From NCBI RefSeq assembly GCF_014170335.1, contig NZ_LZZS01000014.1, positions 155,495-219,494 on the forward strand: a stretch of 64,000 bases of DNA. Direction: 5' to 3'. Origin of the DNA: Achromobacter sp. UMC46 (GTDB lineage: Bacteria > Pseudomonadota > Gammaproteobacteria > Burkholderiales > Burkholderiaceae_B). How positions within the stretch are numbered: the first letter of the stretch is position 1; every line of letters starts with the position of its first letter. The notes beneath the pieces were generated by a model. It did no database searches, was not told the origin of the DNA, and saw only the letters and a list, made by a program, of their open reading frames with translations. Both the position numbers and the translations under genes were made by a program. Positions 27,431 through 37,321 of this stretch are shown piece by piece.

Positions 27431-28213
27431 TCAATACGTGCCCGGATAGCCCCCGCCATCGATCAGGAGGCTCTGCGCGGTCATGTAGCCGGAATGCGCG
27501 GAACAGAGATAGGCGCACAACGCCCCGATCTCTTCGGGCTGCCCGTAGCGGCCCGCCGGATTCGCGCGCCCACGCTCGTCCCAAAGCTGGTCGAACGTCT
27601 TGCCGCCGGATTGCTCGACCATGCCCTGGATATGCCGGACCTGCGCGTCCGTGGCGAAGGCACCCGGCAGCAGGTTGTTGATGGTGACGTTGTGCCGCAC
27701 GGTCTGGCGGGCCAGGCCGCCTACGAAACCGATCAGGCCCGACCGCGCGCCGTTGGACAGACCCAGCTCGGCATGCGGCGCCTTCACGCTGCGCGACACG
27801 ATGTTCACGATGCGGCCGAAGCGCCGTTCGATCATGCCGTCGACCACGCGCCGGATCATGTCGATCGGCCCCAACATCATGGCGTCCAGCGACGCGATCC
27901 AGTCCTCGCGTGTCCAGTCCCGGAAGTCGCCGGGCAAAGGGCCGTCGGCATTGTTGATCAGGATGTCGGGATGCGGGCAGGCGGCGATCGCCGCGTCCCG
28001 GCCCTGCGGCTGGGTCAGGTCGGCCGACACCCAGCCCACGCCGATGCCGGTTTCCCGCGAGATCTCGGCGGCGGCCTGCTCCAGCGTTCGCGGGTTGCGG
28101 GCCGCGATGGTCACCGCCACCCCTTCACGCGCCAGTTGCAACGCGCAGGCCCGGCCCATGCCGCGGCTGCCGCCAAAGACCAATGCCGTTTTGCCGCTGA
28201 TCCCCAGGTCCAT
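27431..28213 (-). CDS. SDR family protein lacking the usual Tyr/Lys
   Basis: 260 residues with a Rossmann nucleotide-binding motif (GGSRGMGRA) and a C-terminal LLIDGGGYPGTY typical of FabG-like SDRs. The NNAG motif reads NNADG. Ser140 is kept, but at the YxxxK position Ser153 and Arg157 stand instead of Tyr and Lys (LGLSNGARSG). The family is therefore clear, but reductase activity by the standard mechanism is doubtful. It is the last gene of a GntR-Bug-TPP-SDR series, 125 bases after the TPP enzyme gene. Confidence 0.85.
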   Translation of the reverse strand: MDLGISGKTALVFGGSRGMGRACALQLAREGVAVTIAARNPRTLEQAAAEISRETGIGVGWVSADLTQPQGRDAAIAACPHPDILINNADGPLPGDFRDWTREDWIASLDAMMLGPIDMIRRVVDGMIERRFGRIVNIVSRSVKAPHAELGLSNGARSGLIGFVGGLARQTVRHNVTINNLLPGAFATDAQVRHIQGMVEQSGGKTFDQLWDERGRANPAGRYGQPEEIGALCAYLCSAHSGYMTAQSLLIDGGGYPGTY

Positions 28214-28338
28214 CCCGACTCTCCCGTTGAAGGCGACGGCGCCCGTCCCGGCCCCCTATGGGCCCGCTACGCCGACGCGGACCAGTATAGGAGCGCCCGC
28301 GGCCGGCTGGAACGGGATTTTTCCCTGATCCCCGTCGA

Positions 28339-30033
28339 TCAGCCCATCCACTGGCTGACCGGCGCGGCCGCGTCCTGCAGGGGCTGCGCCACCACGTCGA
28401 TCAGCGCCGGGCCGTCATGCTCCATGGCGGCCTTGATGGCGGCGTCCAGCTTCGCCGGGTCCTCCACGCGCCAGGCCTTCACGCCATAGGCTTCGGCGAT
28501 GCGGGCATGGTCGGTGCGGTTGAAGTCCACGCTGTAGTAGCGCTGGTCGTAGCCCGCCTTCTGGCTGGCCTTGATCCAGCCATAGACCGAATTCGAAAAC
28601 ACGATCAGCAACAACGGCGCCTTGTGCCGCACGATGGTTTCCAGTTCGCCCACCGTAAAGCCGAAGCTGCCGTCGCCCATCACCGACACGCACTTGGATT
28701 GCGGCCGGCCGACCCAAGCGCCCAGCGCGGCCGACATCGAAAAGCCCAATGCGCCGTGCGCGCGGTTGGTGATGAAGTGCCGGCCAGGGCGCGACACGTC
28801 GTAATAGGCCGAAAAATACGGGCAAGGCGTGCCGGGGTCCGCGCACACCACGGCGTCGTCGGGCAACAGGCGGTTCAGCGACTGCACCACGCGTTCGGGG
28901 CGGATCGGCGCCTCCAGGCTATTGGCCAGCGGCTCCAGCTGCGCCAGGCGCGCGGCCTTGGCGCGTCCGGCCAGCACGGCGCCGTCGACCGCATCGGAAT
29001 TCCGGTGCGCAAGACGGGCCTGCACTTCGGCGCCCAGCGCTTCCAGCGCCAGCTTGGCGTCGCCCACCAGGCCGACTTCGGTCAGGTAATTGGCGCCGAT
29101 CACCATCGGATCGATGTCGATGTGCAGGATGGGCACGTCGCGGTTGGGGAAGCGCCAGTGCTCGGTCGACGTCGACCCGGCGCGGCAGCCCACGAACAGC
29201 ACCGCGTCGGCAGCGGCCACCACGTCGCGCGTAGCCATCACGCCGCCGTTCGAACCCACCACGCCGGCATTCAGCGGGTGCGTGTCCGCCAGGCTGCCCT
29301 GTCCGCTGACCGTCACGCAAACGGCCGCTTTCAGCGTTTCGGCCAAGATCTGCAAGGCGTCGCTGGCGCCGGCGATGACGACTCCGCCGCCGCAGATGAT
29401 CACCGGCGCGCGTGCGCCGATCAGGCGCTGCGCGGCACGGGCCACGTCCGCGGGATCAGGCGCGAAGCGCATGGACGGGAACTGGCCGTGCTCGGGCTGC
29501 GCCCAGACGTCGGACGCGTCCACTTGCTGCTTCATCACGTCATACGGGAAGCACAGGTGCGCCGAACCGGGCTTGCCGGTCGTCATGGCGCGGAACGCCG
29601 CGCGCACCATGCCCGGAATCTGATCCGCCCGGTCAATCGTGCGGTTCCACTTCGTCAGGGGACGGTACAGCGCTTCCTGGTCCAGTTCCGTCAACGGGTA
29701 CTTGCCGCGCGAACCCACCGCCACGTCGGACGTGATGCCCAGCACGGGAATCGACGATTCGTTGGCTTCGACCAGACCCGGCAGCAGATAGGTCGCGCCG
29801 CCGCCGCTGGGGCCTTCGCAGACGCCGACCTTGCCGGTCACGCGGGCATAGGCGTCGGCCATGTAGCCGGCGCTGCGCTCGTCGCGCGTCAGGATGTGCT
29901 GCATGCCGTGGTCCAGGCGGTACAGCGCGTCATAGAACGGCAGGCTGGTGTCGCCGCACAGGCCAAAAATATGTTTGACGCCGTTGTGCTGCAGCATCCG
30001 CACCATGGCTTCGGCGCCGGTCAGGTTTTCCAT
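28339..30033 (-). CDS. Thiamine pyrophosphate-dependent enzyme (acetolactate synthase-like)
   Basis: 564 residues with the three domains of the acetolactate synthase/benzoylformate decarboxylase superfamily. The catalytic Glu lies in the N-terminal TPP-Pyr domain (TRDERSAGYMADAYAR). The central domain starts near ARAPVIICGGGV. The TPP-binding motif is VMGDGSFGFTVGELE, ending in VFSNSVYG. ATG 30033 has GGAG six bases before it; an upstream extension in the same frame lacks support. The adjoining Bug receptor and GntR regulator suggest a catabolic 2-oxo-acid-type reaction, not branched-chain synthesis, and there is no small regulatory subunit gene nearby. Substrate is unknown. Confidence 0.85.
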   Translation of the reverse strand: MENLTGAEAMVRMLQHNGVKHIFGLCGDTSLPFYDALYRLDHGMQHILTRDERSAGYMADAYARVTGKVGVCEGPSGGGATYLLPGLVEANESSIPVLGITSDVAVGSRGKYPLTELDQEALYRPLTKWNRTIDRADQIPGMVRAAFRAMTTGKPGSAHLCFPYDVMKQQVDASDVWAQPEHGQFPSMRFAPDPADVARAAQRLIGARAPVIICGGGVVIAGASDALQILAETLKAAVCVTVSGQGSLADTHPLNAGVVGSNGGVMATRDVVAAADAVLFVGCRAGSTSTEHWRFPNRDVPILHIDIDPMVIGANYLTEVGLVGDAKLALEALGAEVQARLAHRNSDAVDGAVLAGRAKAARLAQLEPLANSLEAPIRPERVVQSLNRLLPDDAVVCADPGTPCPYFSAYYDVSRPGRHFITNRAHGALGFSMSAALGAWVGRPQSKCVSVMGDGSFGFTVGELETIVRHKAPLLLIVFSNSVYGWIKASQKAGYDQRYYSVDFNRTDHARIAEAYGVKAWRVEDPAKLDAAIKAAMEHDGPALIDVVAQPLQDAAAPVSQWMG

Positions 30034-30053
30034 GTCATCTCCACGTGTATCGT

Positions 30054-30087
30054 GGACGGGACCGGGCGGCATGCCGCCCGGCCGTCC
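30054..30087. promoter_or_regulatory. Strong intercistronic hairpin between Bug and TPP genes
   Basis: CCGGGCGGCATGCCGCCCGG (30062-30081) is a perfect palindrome, extended by flanking GGACGGG/CCGTCC. It lies in the 59 bases between the Bug-receptor stop and the TPP-enzyme start. No T run follows, so it may act as a partial terminator or protect the upstream mRNA end. Confidence 0.6.
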
Positions 30088-30092
30088 GCCAC

Positions 30093-31079
30093 TCAGTTAT
30101 CCAGATTGATGTTGCTGCTCTTGATGAAGGCGCTCCAGCGGTCGTACTCCGACTTCACGTACGCATCCAGCGCGGGGCCGTCAGACGCCACGATCTCGAA
30201 GCCCGCCTCGGTGACCTTCTTCTTGATGTCGGGATCGGCCAGCACGGCCTTGAAGTCGGCGGTCAGCTTCTTCACCGTCGCCTCGGGCGTGCCCTTCGGC
30301 GCGAACATGCCGCTCCACGAATAGGCGACGAAGCCCGGGAATCCGGACTCGGCCACCGTCGGCACATTCGGCAGTTCCGGCAGGCGCTTTTCGCCCGCCA
30401 CGGCCAGCGGCTTGATCTTGCCGGCCTGGATCTGGCCGCGCAGCGCCGCGAAACTCAGCCAGGTCATGTTGGCCTGCCCGCCCACCACGGCCTGGATGGC
30501 CGGCCCGCCGCCGCCATACGGCACATGCAGCAGTTCCACCTTCGACAGCCGCTTGAGCTCTTCCGGCGCCAGGTGGTTCAGCGAACCGACGCCCGTGGAT
30601 GCATAGTTGAATTTGTTCGGCGACTCTTTGGCGGCAGCCGCCAGGAACTCCTTCAGGTCATCCCCAGGCACGCCGGGATTCGCGCCGATCACCAGCGGAA
30701 ACCGCACCGTCTGCGAAATCGCCACGAAATCCTTGAACGTGTCGTAAGGCAGCTTGGGCTTCACGGCGGGATTGATGCCGTGGTTGTCGAAGCTGACCAG
30801 CAGCGTGTTGCCGTCGGGTTCGGCCCGGGCCACGAATGCCGTGGCGATCTGGCTGGCCGCGCCCGGACGGTTTTCCACCACCACCGCGCGTCCGCCCAGT
30901 TGCTGCGACAGGCGCGGCTGCAAGATACGCGCCAGGATGTCGGTGCTGCCGCCCGGCGGGTACGGCACCACCAGGATCAGTGGCCGTTCTTCGGCGGCGG
31001 CGGGTGCGGCGATCATGGCGCCCCCGGCTGCGGCCGTCGCGCATAGCGCCGCCAGTACCCGCTTCATCGTGTGAGTCAT
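30093..31079 (-). CDS. Bug-family tripartite tricarboxylate-type binding protein
   Basis: A 328-residue periplasmic receptor of the TctC/Bug family. The signal peptide covers residues 1 to about 29 (ending APAAAEE). The family segment LVVPYPPGGSTDILARIL follows, and later GGGGPAIQAVVGGQ. Bug receptors bind small carboxylates or similar compounds, but no TctA/TctB membrane genes lie here, as is common in Bordetella and relatives. Its ATG overlaps the stop of the GntR gene by four bases (ATGA). It lies upstream of the TPP enzyme and probably delivers that pathway's substrate. Confidence 0.92.
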   Translation of the reverse strand: MTHTMKRVLAALCATAAAGGAMIAAPAAAEERPLILVVPYPPGGSTDILARILQPRLSQQLGGRAVVVENRPGAASQIATAFVARAEPDGNTLLVSFDNHGINPAVKPKLPYDTFKDFVAISQTVRFPLVIGANPGVPGDDLKEFLAAAAKESPNKFNYASTGVGSLNHLAPEELKRLSKVELLHVPYGGGGPAIQAVVGGQANMTWLSFAALRGQIQAGKIKPLAVAGEKRLPELPNVPTVAESGFPGFVAYSWSGMFAPKGTPEATVKKLTADFKAVLADPDIKKKVTEAGFEIVASDGPALDAYVKSEYDRWSAFIKSSNINLDN

Positions 31080-31831
31080 TGTTTTTCCCCTGCTGTCGTG
31101 GTGTTGGCCGGCGCTGCCTTGACGGGTTCGGCCTGGTCCCGCATGTAAATCGTTGAAAAGCCCGTGCGGATCACGTCGGTGATCTGGTCCAGCCGACGGC
31201 CGATATGCGTGCCCATCAACCCGGGCAAGGCATCGATGTCGCGCTGCTCCAGCGCCTGCACGATGCGCAGGTGCTCGCCCTGGGTGTGGCCGCGCCGGCC
31301 CTGCTGCATGTCGATCCAGCGCACGAAGTGGATGCGGGCGTTGACGCTTTCCAACGCACGCACGAACTCTTCATTGCGCGACAAGCGGGCAAGCTGCAGG
31401 TGGAAGGCTTCGTCCAGTTCCAGCAGACGGGTCGCATCGCTGTCTTCGGGCACATCCCGGGACCGTTCGACAAACTGGCGCAAATTGGCCAGTTCCTCAT
31501 CGCTTGCGCGTTCGCAAGCCGCACGCACGATGCCTGCCTCCAGTACCGCGCGGTATTCGTACAGGCTGTGGATCTGCTTGGCGTCCAGCAAGCGGGCGAT
31601 GAAGCCCCGGTTGACCGACCGGGTCAGAAATCCCTCCACCATCAACTGGTTCAGCACCTCGCGCAGCGGTGTGCGGCTGACATTCAGGCGCCGCGCCAGT
31701 TCGACCTCGTTGATGCGTTCGCCCGGCTTGAAGTCATAGCGCACCGCCATCGCCTTGACCGCGCCGTACAGCTCGGCCTGGCCGGCGGAGGTGCGGGCGG
31801 CGGGTCGGATGGCTGAAGGGGTTTGCGTCAT
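31076..31831 (-). CDS. GntR family regulator with FCD domain
   Basis: 251 residues. A winged HTH lies at about 20-85 (EVELARRLNVSRTPLREVLNQL). It is followed by an all-helical FCD effector domain (about 95-220) with the family's Asp/Arg/His pattern. It is the first gene of the series leading to the Bug receptor, TPP enzyme and SDR. A repeated AAGTGCATAC element upstream of its start is a likely binding site, so autoregulation of the whole cluster is probable. The effector is unknown but presumably the imported carboxylate. Confidence 0.92.
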   Translation of the reverse strand: MTQTPSAIRPAARTSAGQAELYGAVKAMAVRYDFKPGERINEVELARRLNVSRTPLREVLNQLMVEGFLTRSVNRGFIARLLDAKQIHSLYEYRAVLEAGIVRAACERASDEELANLRQFVERSRDVPEDSDATRLLELDEAFHLQLARLSRNEEFVRALESVNARIHFVRWIDMQQGRRGHTQGEHLRIVQALEQRDIDALPGLMGTHIGRRLDQITDVIRTGFSTIYMRDQAEPVKAAPANTTTAGEKQ

Positions 31832-31858
31832 GCCGGAGGAAGTTCTTCAGGGAAGATG

Positions 31859-31884
31859 AAGTGCATACTAAAGTGCATACACTT
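31859..31884. promoter_or_regulatory. Likely GntR operator
   Basis: AAGTGCATAC occurs twice as a direct repeat, 12 bases apart (31859 and 31871). The second copy is part of the palindrome AAGTG-CATA-CACTT (31871-31884). It lies about 30-50 bases upstream of the GntR-type gene, where FCD-type regulators usually bind. Confidence 0.6.
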
Positions 31885-31965
31885 TGCCCGACAACCCGGG
31901 TTTGCCCGGACGTGCGCGGGCAAACGCCCACCATCATCGCAAGAAGATCAAGCCAAAGGAAAAAT

Positions 31966-31988
31966 GAAAACGGGCCCCAGCGGGCCCG
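31966..31988 (-). terminator. Terminator of the VOC gene
   Basis: On the minus strand CGGGCCC pairs with GGGCCCG around a 4-base loop and runs into TTTTCATTTTT. It lies 28 bases past the stop of the VOC-family gene. Confidence 0.85.
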
Positions 31989-32015
31989 GATGAACGCTTG
32001 ATAAGCCGGAATGAA

Positions 32016-32735
32016 TTACAGGCCGGTATCCAGCGTGTAGTGCGCGCCGTCGCGATTTTCCAGCGTCAGCGTGGTCAGCACGGGCATTGCGGCTGCGGCA
32101 TCCTGCTCTACGTGAATACGCAGATTGGCCAGCGGCACATCCCAGCCGCCGGTAGCGGCTTCAGCCGTGACGTCGGCCACCAAGGCCAGGCGCTCGGCCA
32201 CGGCCCGCGCATCCGCCGAGCGGGCGCCAATGCGCAGCAGGCTGCGCGCGCCGTTGGGGTGCGCCATCAAATCAGGCGACCACACGCACTCGGGCGTCAG
32301 GTGGCGGCAGAAGTACATGCGGATGCCGGGCAAGGGCTGCTCGGCAAAACGCACGGTATGGAAACGGGCCTGCACTTCCTGGCCGTCCAGCATGGCCGGA
32401 CGCGTCAGTTCCTGCACGGGGTTCACGGCAAACCCCGCCGCCTTCAACCGTTCATAGGTGGCTTCGGCGTCATAGGTGCGGAACACCAGCGCTTCCAGCC
32501 CGAACGGCGAATCGGCGATTTCCTTTCGGGCAGGTGGCGCCCCCGGGGGCCAGCCCAGCAGTTCGACATACGTGCCTTCCAGCACGATCAGCCGATTGCA
32601 CGACCCCAGGTTATGCACCGCCTTGTCGCTCAGGTGAAAGCCCTGGCGCTCAAAATGCGGCGCCAGCGCATCCAGCCGGTCGCGCACCATCACGACGGCA
32701 TGGTCGAATTCGGTACGGCCGACAGAATGCAGCAT
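32016..32735 (-). CDS. VOC (glyoxalase-like) family protein
   Basis: 239 residues. The first half (FDHAVVMVRD, then LIVLEGTYVELLGW) and the later YFCRHLTPECVW segment match the glyoxalase-like domain family Glyoxalase_3, a vicinal oxygen chelate fold. Probable metal ligands are His12 and Glu in the YVELL strand. No substrate can be assigned. It begins 15 bases after secA on the same strand, so it may be read from the secA transcript, and it ends at a terminator. Confidence 0.82.
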   Translation of the reverse strand: MLHSVGRTEFDHAVVMVRDRLDALAPHFERQGFHLSDKAVHNLGSCNRLIVLEGTYVELLGWPPGAPPARKEIADSPFGLEALVFRTYDAEATYERLKAAGFAVNPVQELTRPAMLDGQEVQARFHTVRFAEQPLPGIRMYFCRHLTPECVWSPDLMAHPNGARSLLRIGARSADARAVAERLALVADVTAEAATGGWDVPLANLRIHVEQDAAAAMPVLTTLTLENRDGAHYTLDTGL

Positions 32736-32750
32736 GGCGTTATCCCCGGG

Positions 32751-35486
32751 TCAGACCAGCTTGCCGTGGCACTGCTTGTACTTCTTGCCGCTGCCGCACG
32801 GGCACGGGTCGTTGCGGCCGACCTTCGGCAACGCATTGCGCACCGGCTGCGCACCCTCTTCCGAATCCGTTTGAGCCAACGCTTCGTCGTAGTCGGAGTG
32901 ATGGTATTGCACGTTCTGCACATGCGGCTGGGCGGCTTCGGCTTCGGCCTGTTCGACCTGCTCCGAGGACTGCACGCGCACCGTCATCAGCACGCGCACG
33001 ACGTCGTCGCGGATGCGGTCCAGCATGCCCGAGAACAGTTCGAAGGCTTCGCGCTTGTATTCCTGCTTGGGGTTCTTCTGCGCATAGCCGCGCAGATGGA
33101 TGCCCTGACGCAGGTAATCCAGCGCCGACAGATGCTCGCGCCAGTGCGTGTCGATCGCTTGCAGCATGATCGAACGCTCGAACTGCGACCACGATTCCGT
33201 CCCCACCTGGTCGACCTTGGCCTGGTAGGCGTCGCGGGCCGCAGCCACCACGCGCTCGCGCAGGTCTTCGTCGGTCAGGCTGGTTTCTTTTTCCAGCATC
33301 TCGGTCAGCGGCAGATGCAGTTGCCAGTCGGCTTCCAGCGCCTTCTGCAGCGCCGGCACGTCCCACTGCTCTTCCACCGATTCCGGCGGCACGTAGGTGT
33401 TGAAGAGCTCGGTCACGGCGGCGTCGCGCAGGTTCTGCACGGTGGCGCTCACGCTGGCGGCTTCCAGCACGTCGTTGCGCTGCGAGTACAGCACCTTGCG
33501 CTGGTCGTTGGCCACGTCGTCGTATTCCAGCAATTGCTTGCGGATGTCGAAGTTGCGGCCTTCCACCTTGCGCTGCGCGGTTTCGATCGAACGCGTCACC
33601 ATGCCCGCCTCGATGGGCTCGCCTTCCGGCAGCTTCAGGCGTTCCATGATGGCGCGCACGCGGTCGCCCGCGAAGATACGCATCAGCGAGTCTTCCAGCG
33701 ACAGGTAGAAGCGGGACGAGCCCGGGTCGCCCTGGCGGCCGGCACGGCCGCGCAGCTGGTTGTCGATACGGCGCGATTCGTGGCGCTCGGTGCCGATGAT
33801 GCGCAGGCCGCCAGCGGCCTTGACCTGCTCGTTCAGCGGCTTCCATTCAGCACGCACCTTCTCGATGCGCGCGGTCTTTTCGGCTTCCGACAGCGATTCG
33901 TCGGCACGGATCAGGTCGACCTGCTTGTCGACGCTGCCGCCCAGCACGATGTCGGTGCCGCGGCCCGCCATGTTGGTGGCGATGGTGATGTGGCCCGGCT
34001 TGCCGGCTTCGGCGACGATCTCGGCCTCGCGGGCGTGCTGCTTGGCGTTCAGCACTTCGTGCGGCAGCTTGGCCTTCTTCAGGAGGCCCGACAGCAGCTC
34101 GGAGTTTTCGATGCTGGTGGTGCCCACCAGCACGGGCTGGCCGCGCTCGTGGCAATCGCGGATGTCTTCAAGGATCGCGTTGTACTTTTCCGGATCGGTC
34201 TTGAAGACCTGATCGTTCTGGTCCTTGCGGATCATGGGCTTGTTGGTCGGGATGATGACCGTTTCAAGCCCGTAGATTTCCTGGAATTCGTACGCTTCCG
34301 TGTCGGCCGTACCGGTCATGCCGGACAGCTTTTCGTACATGCGGAAGTAGTTCTGGAACGTGATGGAAGCCAGCGTCTGGTTCTCGTGCTGGATCTTCAC
34401 GCCTTCCTTGGCTTCGACCGCCTGGTGCAAGCCATCGGACCAGCGGCGGCCCACCATCAGGCGGCCCGTGAATTCGTCGACGATCACCACTTCGCCGTCC
34501 TGCACGACGTACTGCTGGTCGCGGAAGAACAGGTTGTTGGCGCGCAGGGCCACCATCAGGTGGTGCATCAGCGCGATATGGCGGGGGTCGTACAGCGACT
34601 CGCCCTCCGGCAGGATGCCCAGGCGGGCCAGGATCGCTTCGGCGTTCTCGTGCCCGGCTTCGGACAGGTAGACCTGCTGGCTCTTTTCGTCGACCCAGTA
34701 GTCGCCTTCGGGTTCCGGCTCCTGCGGCTTGGGTTCGCTGGCCATCCGCTTGAGCAGCGGCGGCACCGCGTTCATGCGGATGTAGAGCTCGGTGTGGTCT
34801 TCGGCCTGGCCGGAGATGATCAGCGGCGTGCGGGCTTCGTCGATCAGGATCGAGTCCACTTCGTCGACGATGGCGTAGAACAGCACGCGTTGGCGGCGGT
34901 CCTCAACACGGTATTCCATGTTGTCGCGCAGGTAGTCGAAGCCGAATTCGTTGTTGGTGCCGTACGTGATGTCGGCGGCGTAAGCGGCCTTCTTCTCGTC
35001 GTTGGGCTGCTGGGGCACCACCACGCCGGTCGTCATGCCCAGGAAATGGTACAGGCGTCCCATCCATTCAGCGTCGCGGCGGGCCAGGTAGTCGTTCACC
35101 GTCACGACGTGGACGCCCTTGCCGGCGACCGCGTTCAGGTAGACGGGCAAGGTCGCCATCAGCGTCTTGCCTTCCCCCGTGCGCATTTCGGCGATCTTGC
35201 CGTAATGCAGCGCGATACCGCCCAACAACTGGGAATCGAAGTGGCGCATGCCGAATACCCGCTTGCCGGCTTCGCGCACAACGGCGAACGCTTCGGGCAA
35301 CAGGTCGTCCAGTGTCGTGCCCTGGGCGTATCGGGATCGGAATTCGTCCGTCTTGGCCGCCAGCTCCGCATCGGAAAGCGCGGAAATCTTGGGCTCTTGC
35401 CCATTGACCTGGGTTACCAGCTTGCGATACTGCTTAAGCAGCCGGTCGTTGCGGCTACCTATGAGTTTTTTGAGCAGAGAAACCAT
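32751..35486 (-). CDS. secA: Preprotein translocase ATPase SecA
   Basis: The motor that drives proteins through SecYEG, 911 residues, close to the family's usual length. Walker A is RTGEGKTL, the DEAD-type box is [16 protein letters not shown], and the second helicase motif region has [12 protein letters not shown] and [10 protein letters not shown]. The C-terminal zinc-binding tail [18 protein letters not shown], which binds SecB, is complete. ATG 35486 ([10 protein letters not shown]) is the usual family start; an in-frame GTG-type extension upstream is not supported. A VOC gene follows closely. Confidence 0.98.
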   Translation of the reverse strand: MVSLLKKLIGSRNDRLLKQYRKLVTQVNGQEPKISALSDAELAAKTDEFRSRYAQGTTLDDLLPEAFAVVREAGKRVFGMRHFDSQLLGGIALHYGKIAEMRTGEGKTLMATLPVYLNAVAGKGVHVVTVNDYLARRDAEWMGRLYHFLGMTTGVVVPQQPNDEKKAAYAADITYGTNNEFGFDYLRDNMEYRVEDRRQRVLFYAIVDEVDSILIDEARTPLIISGQAEDHTELYIRMNAVPPLLKRMASEPKPQEPEPEGDYWVDEKSQQVYLSEAGHENAEAILARLGILPEGESLYDPRHIALMHHLMVALRANNLFFRDQQYVVQDGEVVIVDEFTGRLMVGRRWSDGLHQAVEAKEGVKIQHENQTLASITFQNYFRMYEKLSGMTGTADTEAYEFQEIYGLETVIIPTNKPMIRKDQNDQVFKTDPEKYNAILEDIRDCHERGQPVLVGTTSIENSELLSGLLKKAKLPHEVLNAKQHAREAEIVAEAGKPGHITIATNMAGRGTDIVLGGSVDKQVDLIRADESLSEAEKTARIEKVRAEWKPLNEQVKAAGGLRIIGTERHESRRIDNQLRGRAGRQGDPGSSRFYLSLEDSLMRIFAGDRVRAIMERLKLPEGEPIEAGMVTRSIETAQRKVEGRNFDIRKQLLEYDDVANDQRKVLYSQRNDVLEAASVSATVQNLRDAAVTELFNTYVPPESVEEQWDVPALQKALEADWQLHLPLTEMLEKETSLTDEDLRERVVAAARDAYQAKVDQVGTESWSQFERSIMLQAIDTHWREHLSALDYLRQGIHLRGYAQKNPKQEYKREAFELFSGMLDRIRDDVVRVLMTVRVQSSEQVEQAEAEAAQPHVQNVQYHHSDYDEALAQTDSEEGAQPVRNALPKVGRNDPCPCGSGKKYKQCHGKLV

Positions 35487-35662
35487 GCGTATGTCGGCCG
35501 CACGTGCCACGCCGCGCCTGCAAAGGGCCAGGGCAGCGTCACCCGTGACTTTGATGTTATTGGTTGAGCGGGGGTCCGCTGGGAAACGAACCAGTTTAAC
35601 GCACCTGGAGCGTAATAGCCTGGATCTATGACCAGGGTGCTGTTGTTGTCCTGTTGGACCGG

Positions 35663-36664
35663 TCAGCGCGCCGCAGGTTCAGCGGCCGCCGCCTGCGCCA
35701 CGGCAGGCGGGGCGTGCTGCTGCGACCCCAGGAACAAACGCGGGTCCAGCGGCTGCCCGGCCAGGCGGACTTCAAAGTGCAGGTGCGGGCCCGTCGAACG
35801 GCCCGAACTGCCCACGCGCGCCACTTGCTGACCGCGGTCAACCAATTGCCCCTGCTTGACCATCAGCGACGAGGCATGCGCATAGCGCGTGATCAGCCCA
35901 TCGCCATGGTCAATCTCGACCATGTTGCCGAAACCCGGCTGGAACTTGGCTTCCAGCACCACGCCGCCCGAGGCAGCAAGGATCGGCGTGCCGGACGGGG
36001 CCGCGAAATCCAGCCCTTCATGCATGGCCGTGCGCCCCGTCACCGGGTTGCGGCGCCAGCCGTACGAAGAACTCAGATAGGGATAGTCGGTGATCGGCAT
36101 GGCGGTGGGCATGCGCGCCTGGTCCGCCGACCGCTTGGTCAGCGCCGCGTCCAGCAGTTTCAGGTTGTCGGACTGCTGCGCCAGCCGGGCCTGGATTTCG
36201 TCCAGCTGGCGGCCCAGCGCTTCGGCCGACGCCGCGCTGGGCGGCGGGTGGTCGGTGAACAGGTCGTCCATGACCTGGGTGGCTTCGGGCTGGGTCAGCG
36301 CTTCGGGCTGCGCCAGCGCCAGCTGCTTGGCCAGTTCCGGGTCGGTGTAGGCCACGCCGGCGACCTTGGCCACGCGCTGCCCCAACCCGTCGATACTGAC
36401 CAGTTTGGCCTGCAGGGCGCCCACTTTGGCGGCCAGCAGGTTCATGTTGCCACGCAGGAAATCAGTGTCCCGGCCCGGTTGCCCCGCCAGCGGCCAGCCC
36501 ACCGTCTGTACGGTCGGCATGATCGGAGTAAGGTATCGTTGTAGCGCGGCGCCAAAGATGGCTGCCGTCATGAGCGCGGCCCCGAGAAACAACGCCAGCC
36601 GCGCGCCTCCCAGGGTGAAATGCCCGTCCCGCCCGTCGCGGGCGTGCATAATCACGATTTTCAA
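35663..36664 (-). CDS. Membrane-anchored M23 peptidase
   Basis: 333 residues. One membrane helix lies at about 21-43, then a periplasmic helical region (about 65-180) likely to form a coiled coil. The C-terminal LytM/M23 domain is from about 195 to 305. Zinc ligands are present in [11 protein letters not shown] and HLHFEV, with the conserved YAHASSLMV between them, so it should be an active endopeptidase acting on peptidoglycan crosslinks. It stands between secA and the divergent dciA gene, near lpxC and the dcw cluster. Confidence 0.9.
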   Translation of the reverse strand: MKIVIMHARDGRDGHFTLGGARLALFLGAALMTAAIFGAALQRYLTPIMPTVQTVGWPLAGQPGRDTDFLRGNMNLLAAKVGALQAKLVSIDGLGQRVAKVAGVAYTDPELAKQLALAQPEALTQPEATQVMDDLFTDHPPPSAASAEALGRQLDEIQARLAQQSDNLKLLDAALTKRSADQARMPTAMPITDYPYLSSSYGWRRNPVTGRTAMHEGLDFAAPSGTPILAASGGVVLEAKFQPGFGNMVEIDHGDGLITRYAHASSLMVKQGQLVDRGQQVARVGSSGRSTGPHLHFEVRLAGQPLDPRLFLGSQQHAPPAVAQAAAAEPAAR

Positions 36665-36692
36665 GGTTGCTTCCTAATTCTTTAGAGCCGGG

Positions 36693-37184
36693 ATGAATAG
36701 ACCTGCTTCAACCCGTCAACGTTCCGGTTCCAGCCGGCGGAAAGAAAATACCGCACTGGGATGGCTGGGTCATGACATGCGGGGCGCCGGGGTACTGGCG
36801 ACTGCCCGCAAGCACTTGCAAATTCAGTATGCGGTGGCGGCGGTTCTGCCCGCCCCGCTGGGTGCTGTCTGCCAGGTGGGCAAACTGGAAAACCAGTGCC
36901 TGCATCTGGTGGTGCCCAGTGCCGCCCATGCCGCCAAGATGCGTCAATTGGCGCCGCGCATCGCGCGTGCTTTGGCCGACCAAGGCTGGAACCTTAACGA
37001 AATTGCCGTCAAGGTACAAGCGGGGTTACCGAAGCCCGGCGCCCGTCAGCCACGCCCTCCCAAAGAGGCGCAACCCTTGGGCGACAAGGCCCTGGGCGCG
37101 TTCGAGACGCTACGCGACAACCTGCGCCCCGGCCCGTTGGCCGACGCGGTCGCCAAGCTCTTGAGGCATCACAAGAGTAGCTGA
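36693..37184 (+). CDS. dciA: DciA-like protein (DUF721)
   Basis: 163 residues. The central part (about 30-115) has the DUF721 pattern LPAPLGAVCQVGKLENQCLHL followed by a helix with AAKMRQLAPRI, and the ends are basic and probably disordered. DUF721 proteins (DciA) load or interact with the DnaB replicative helicase in bacteria lacking DnaC. It is divergent from the M23 gene (28 bases) and convergent with lpxC; this position beside secA and lpxC is common in betaproteobacteria. Confidence 0.8.
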   Translation: MNRPASTRQRSGSSRRKENTALGWLGHDMRGAGVLATARKHLQIQYAVAAVLPAPLGAVCQVGKLENQCLHLVVPSAAHAAKMRQLAPRIARALADQGWNLNEIAVKVQAGLPKPGARQPRPPKEAQPLGDKALGAFETLRDNLRPGPLADAVAKLLRHHKSS

Positions 37185-37321
37185 AACAAACCGGACTTGT
37201 CCGGCGCCGGAGGCGCCCGGAAACGAAGCGAAACCAAGTTCTCGGGCGGATGGCCCGATGGTTTGCAACCGGATGGCGACTTTTGCTTGGGAGAGATGGC
37301 GGCCAGCGCCATCCTTAAGCA

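Noticed and set aside
31998..35567. A 1189-codon open frame antisense to secA and the VOC gene
   Set aside because: It is a shadow of high-GC codon use opposite secA, rich in His, Arg, Gln and Val without domain pattern; SecA on the other strand is complete with all motifs.
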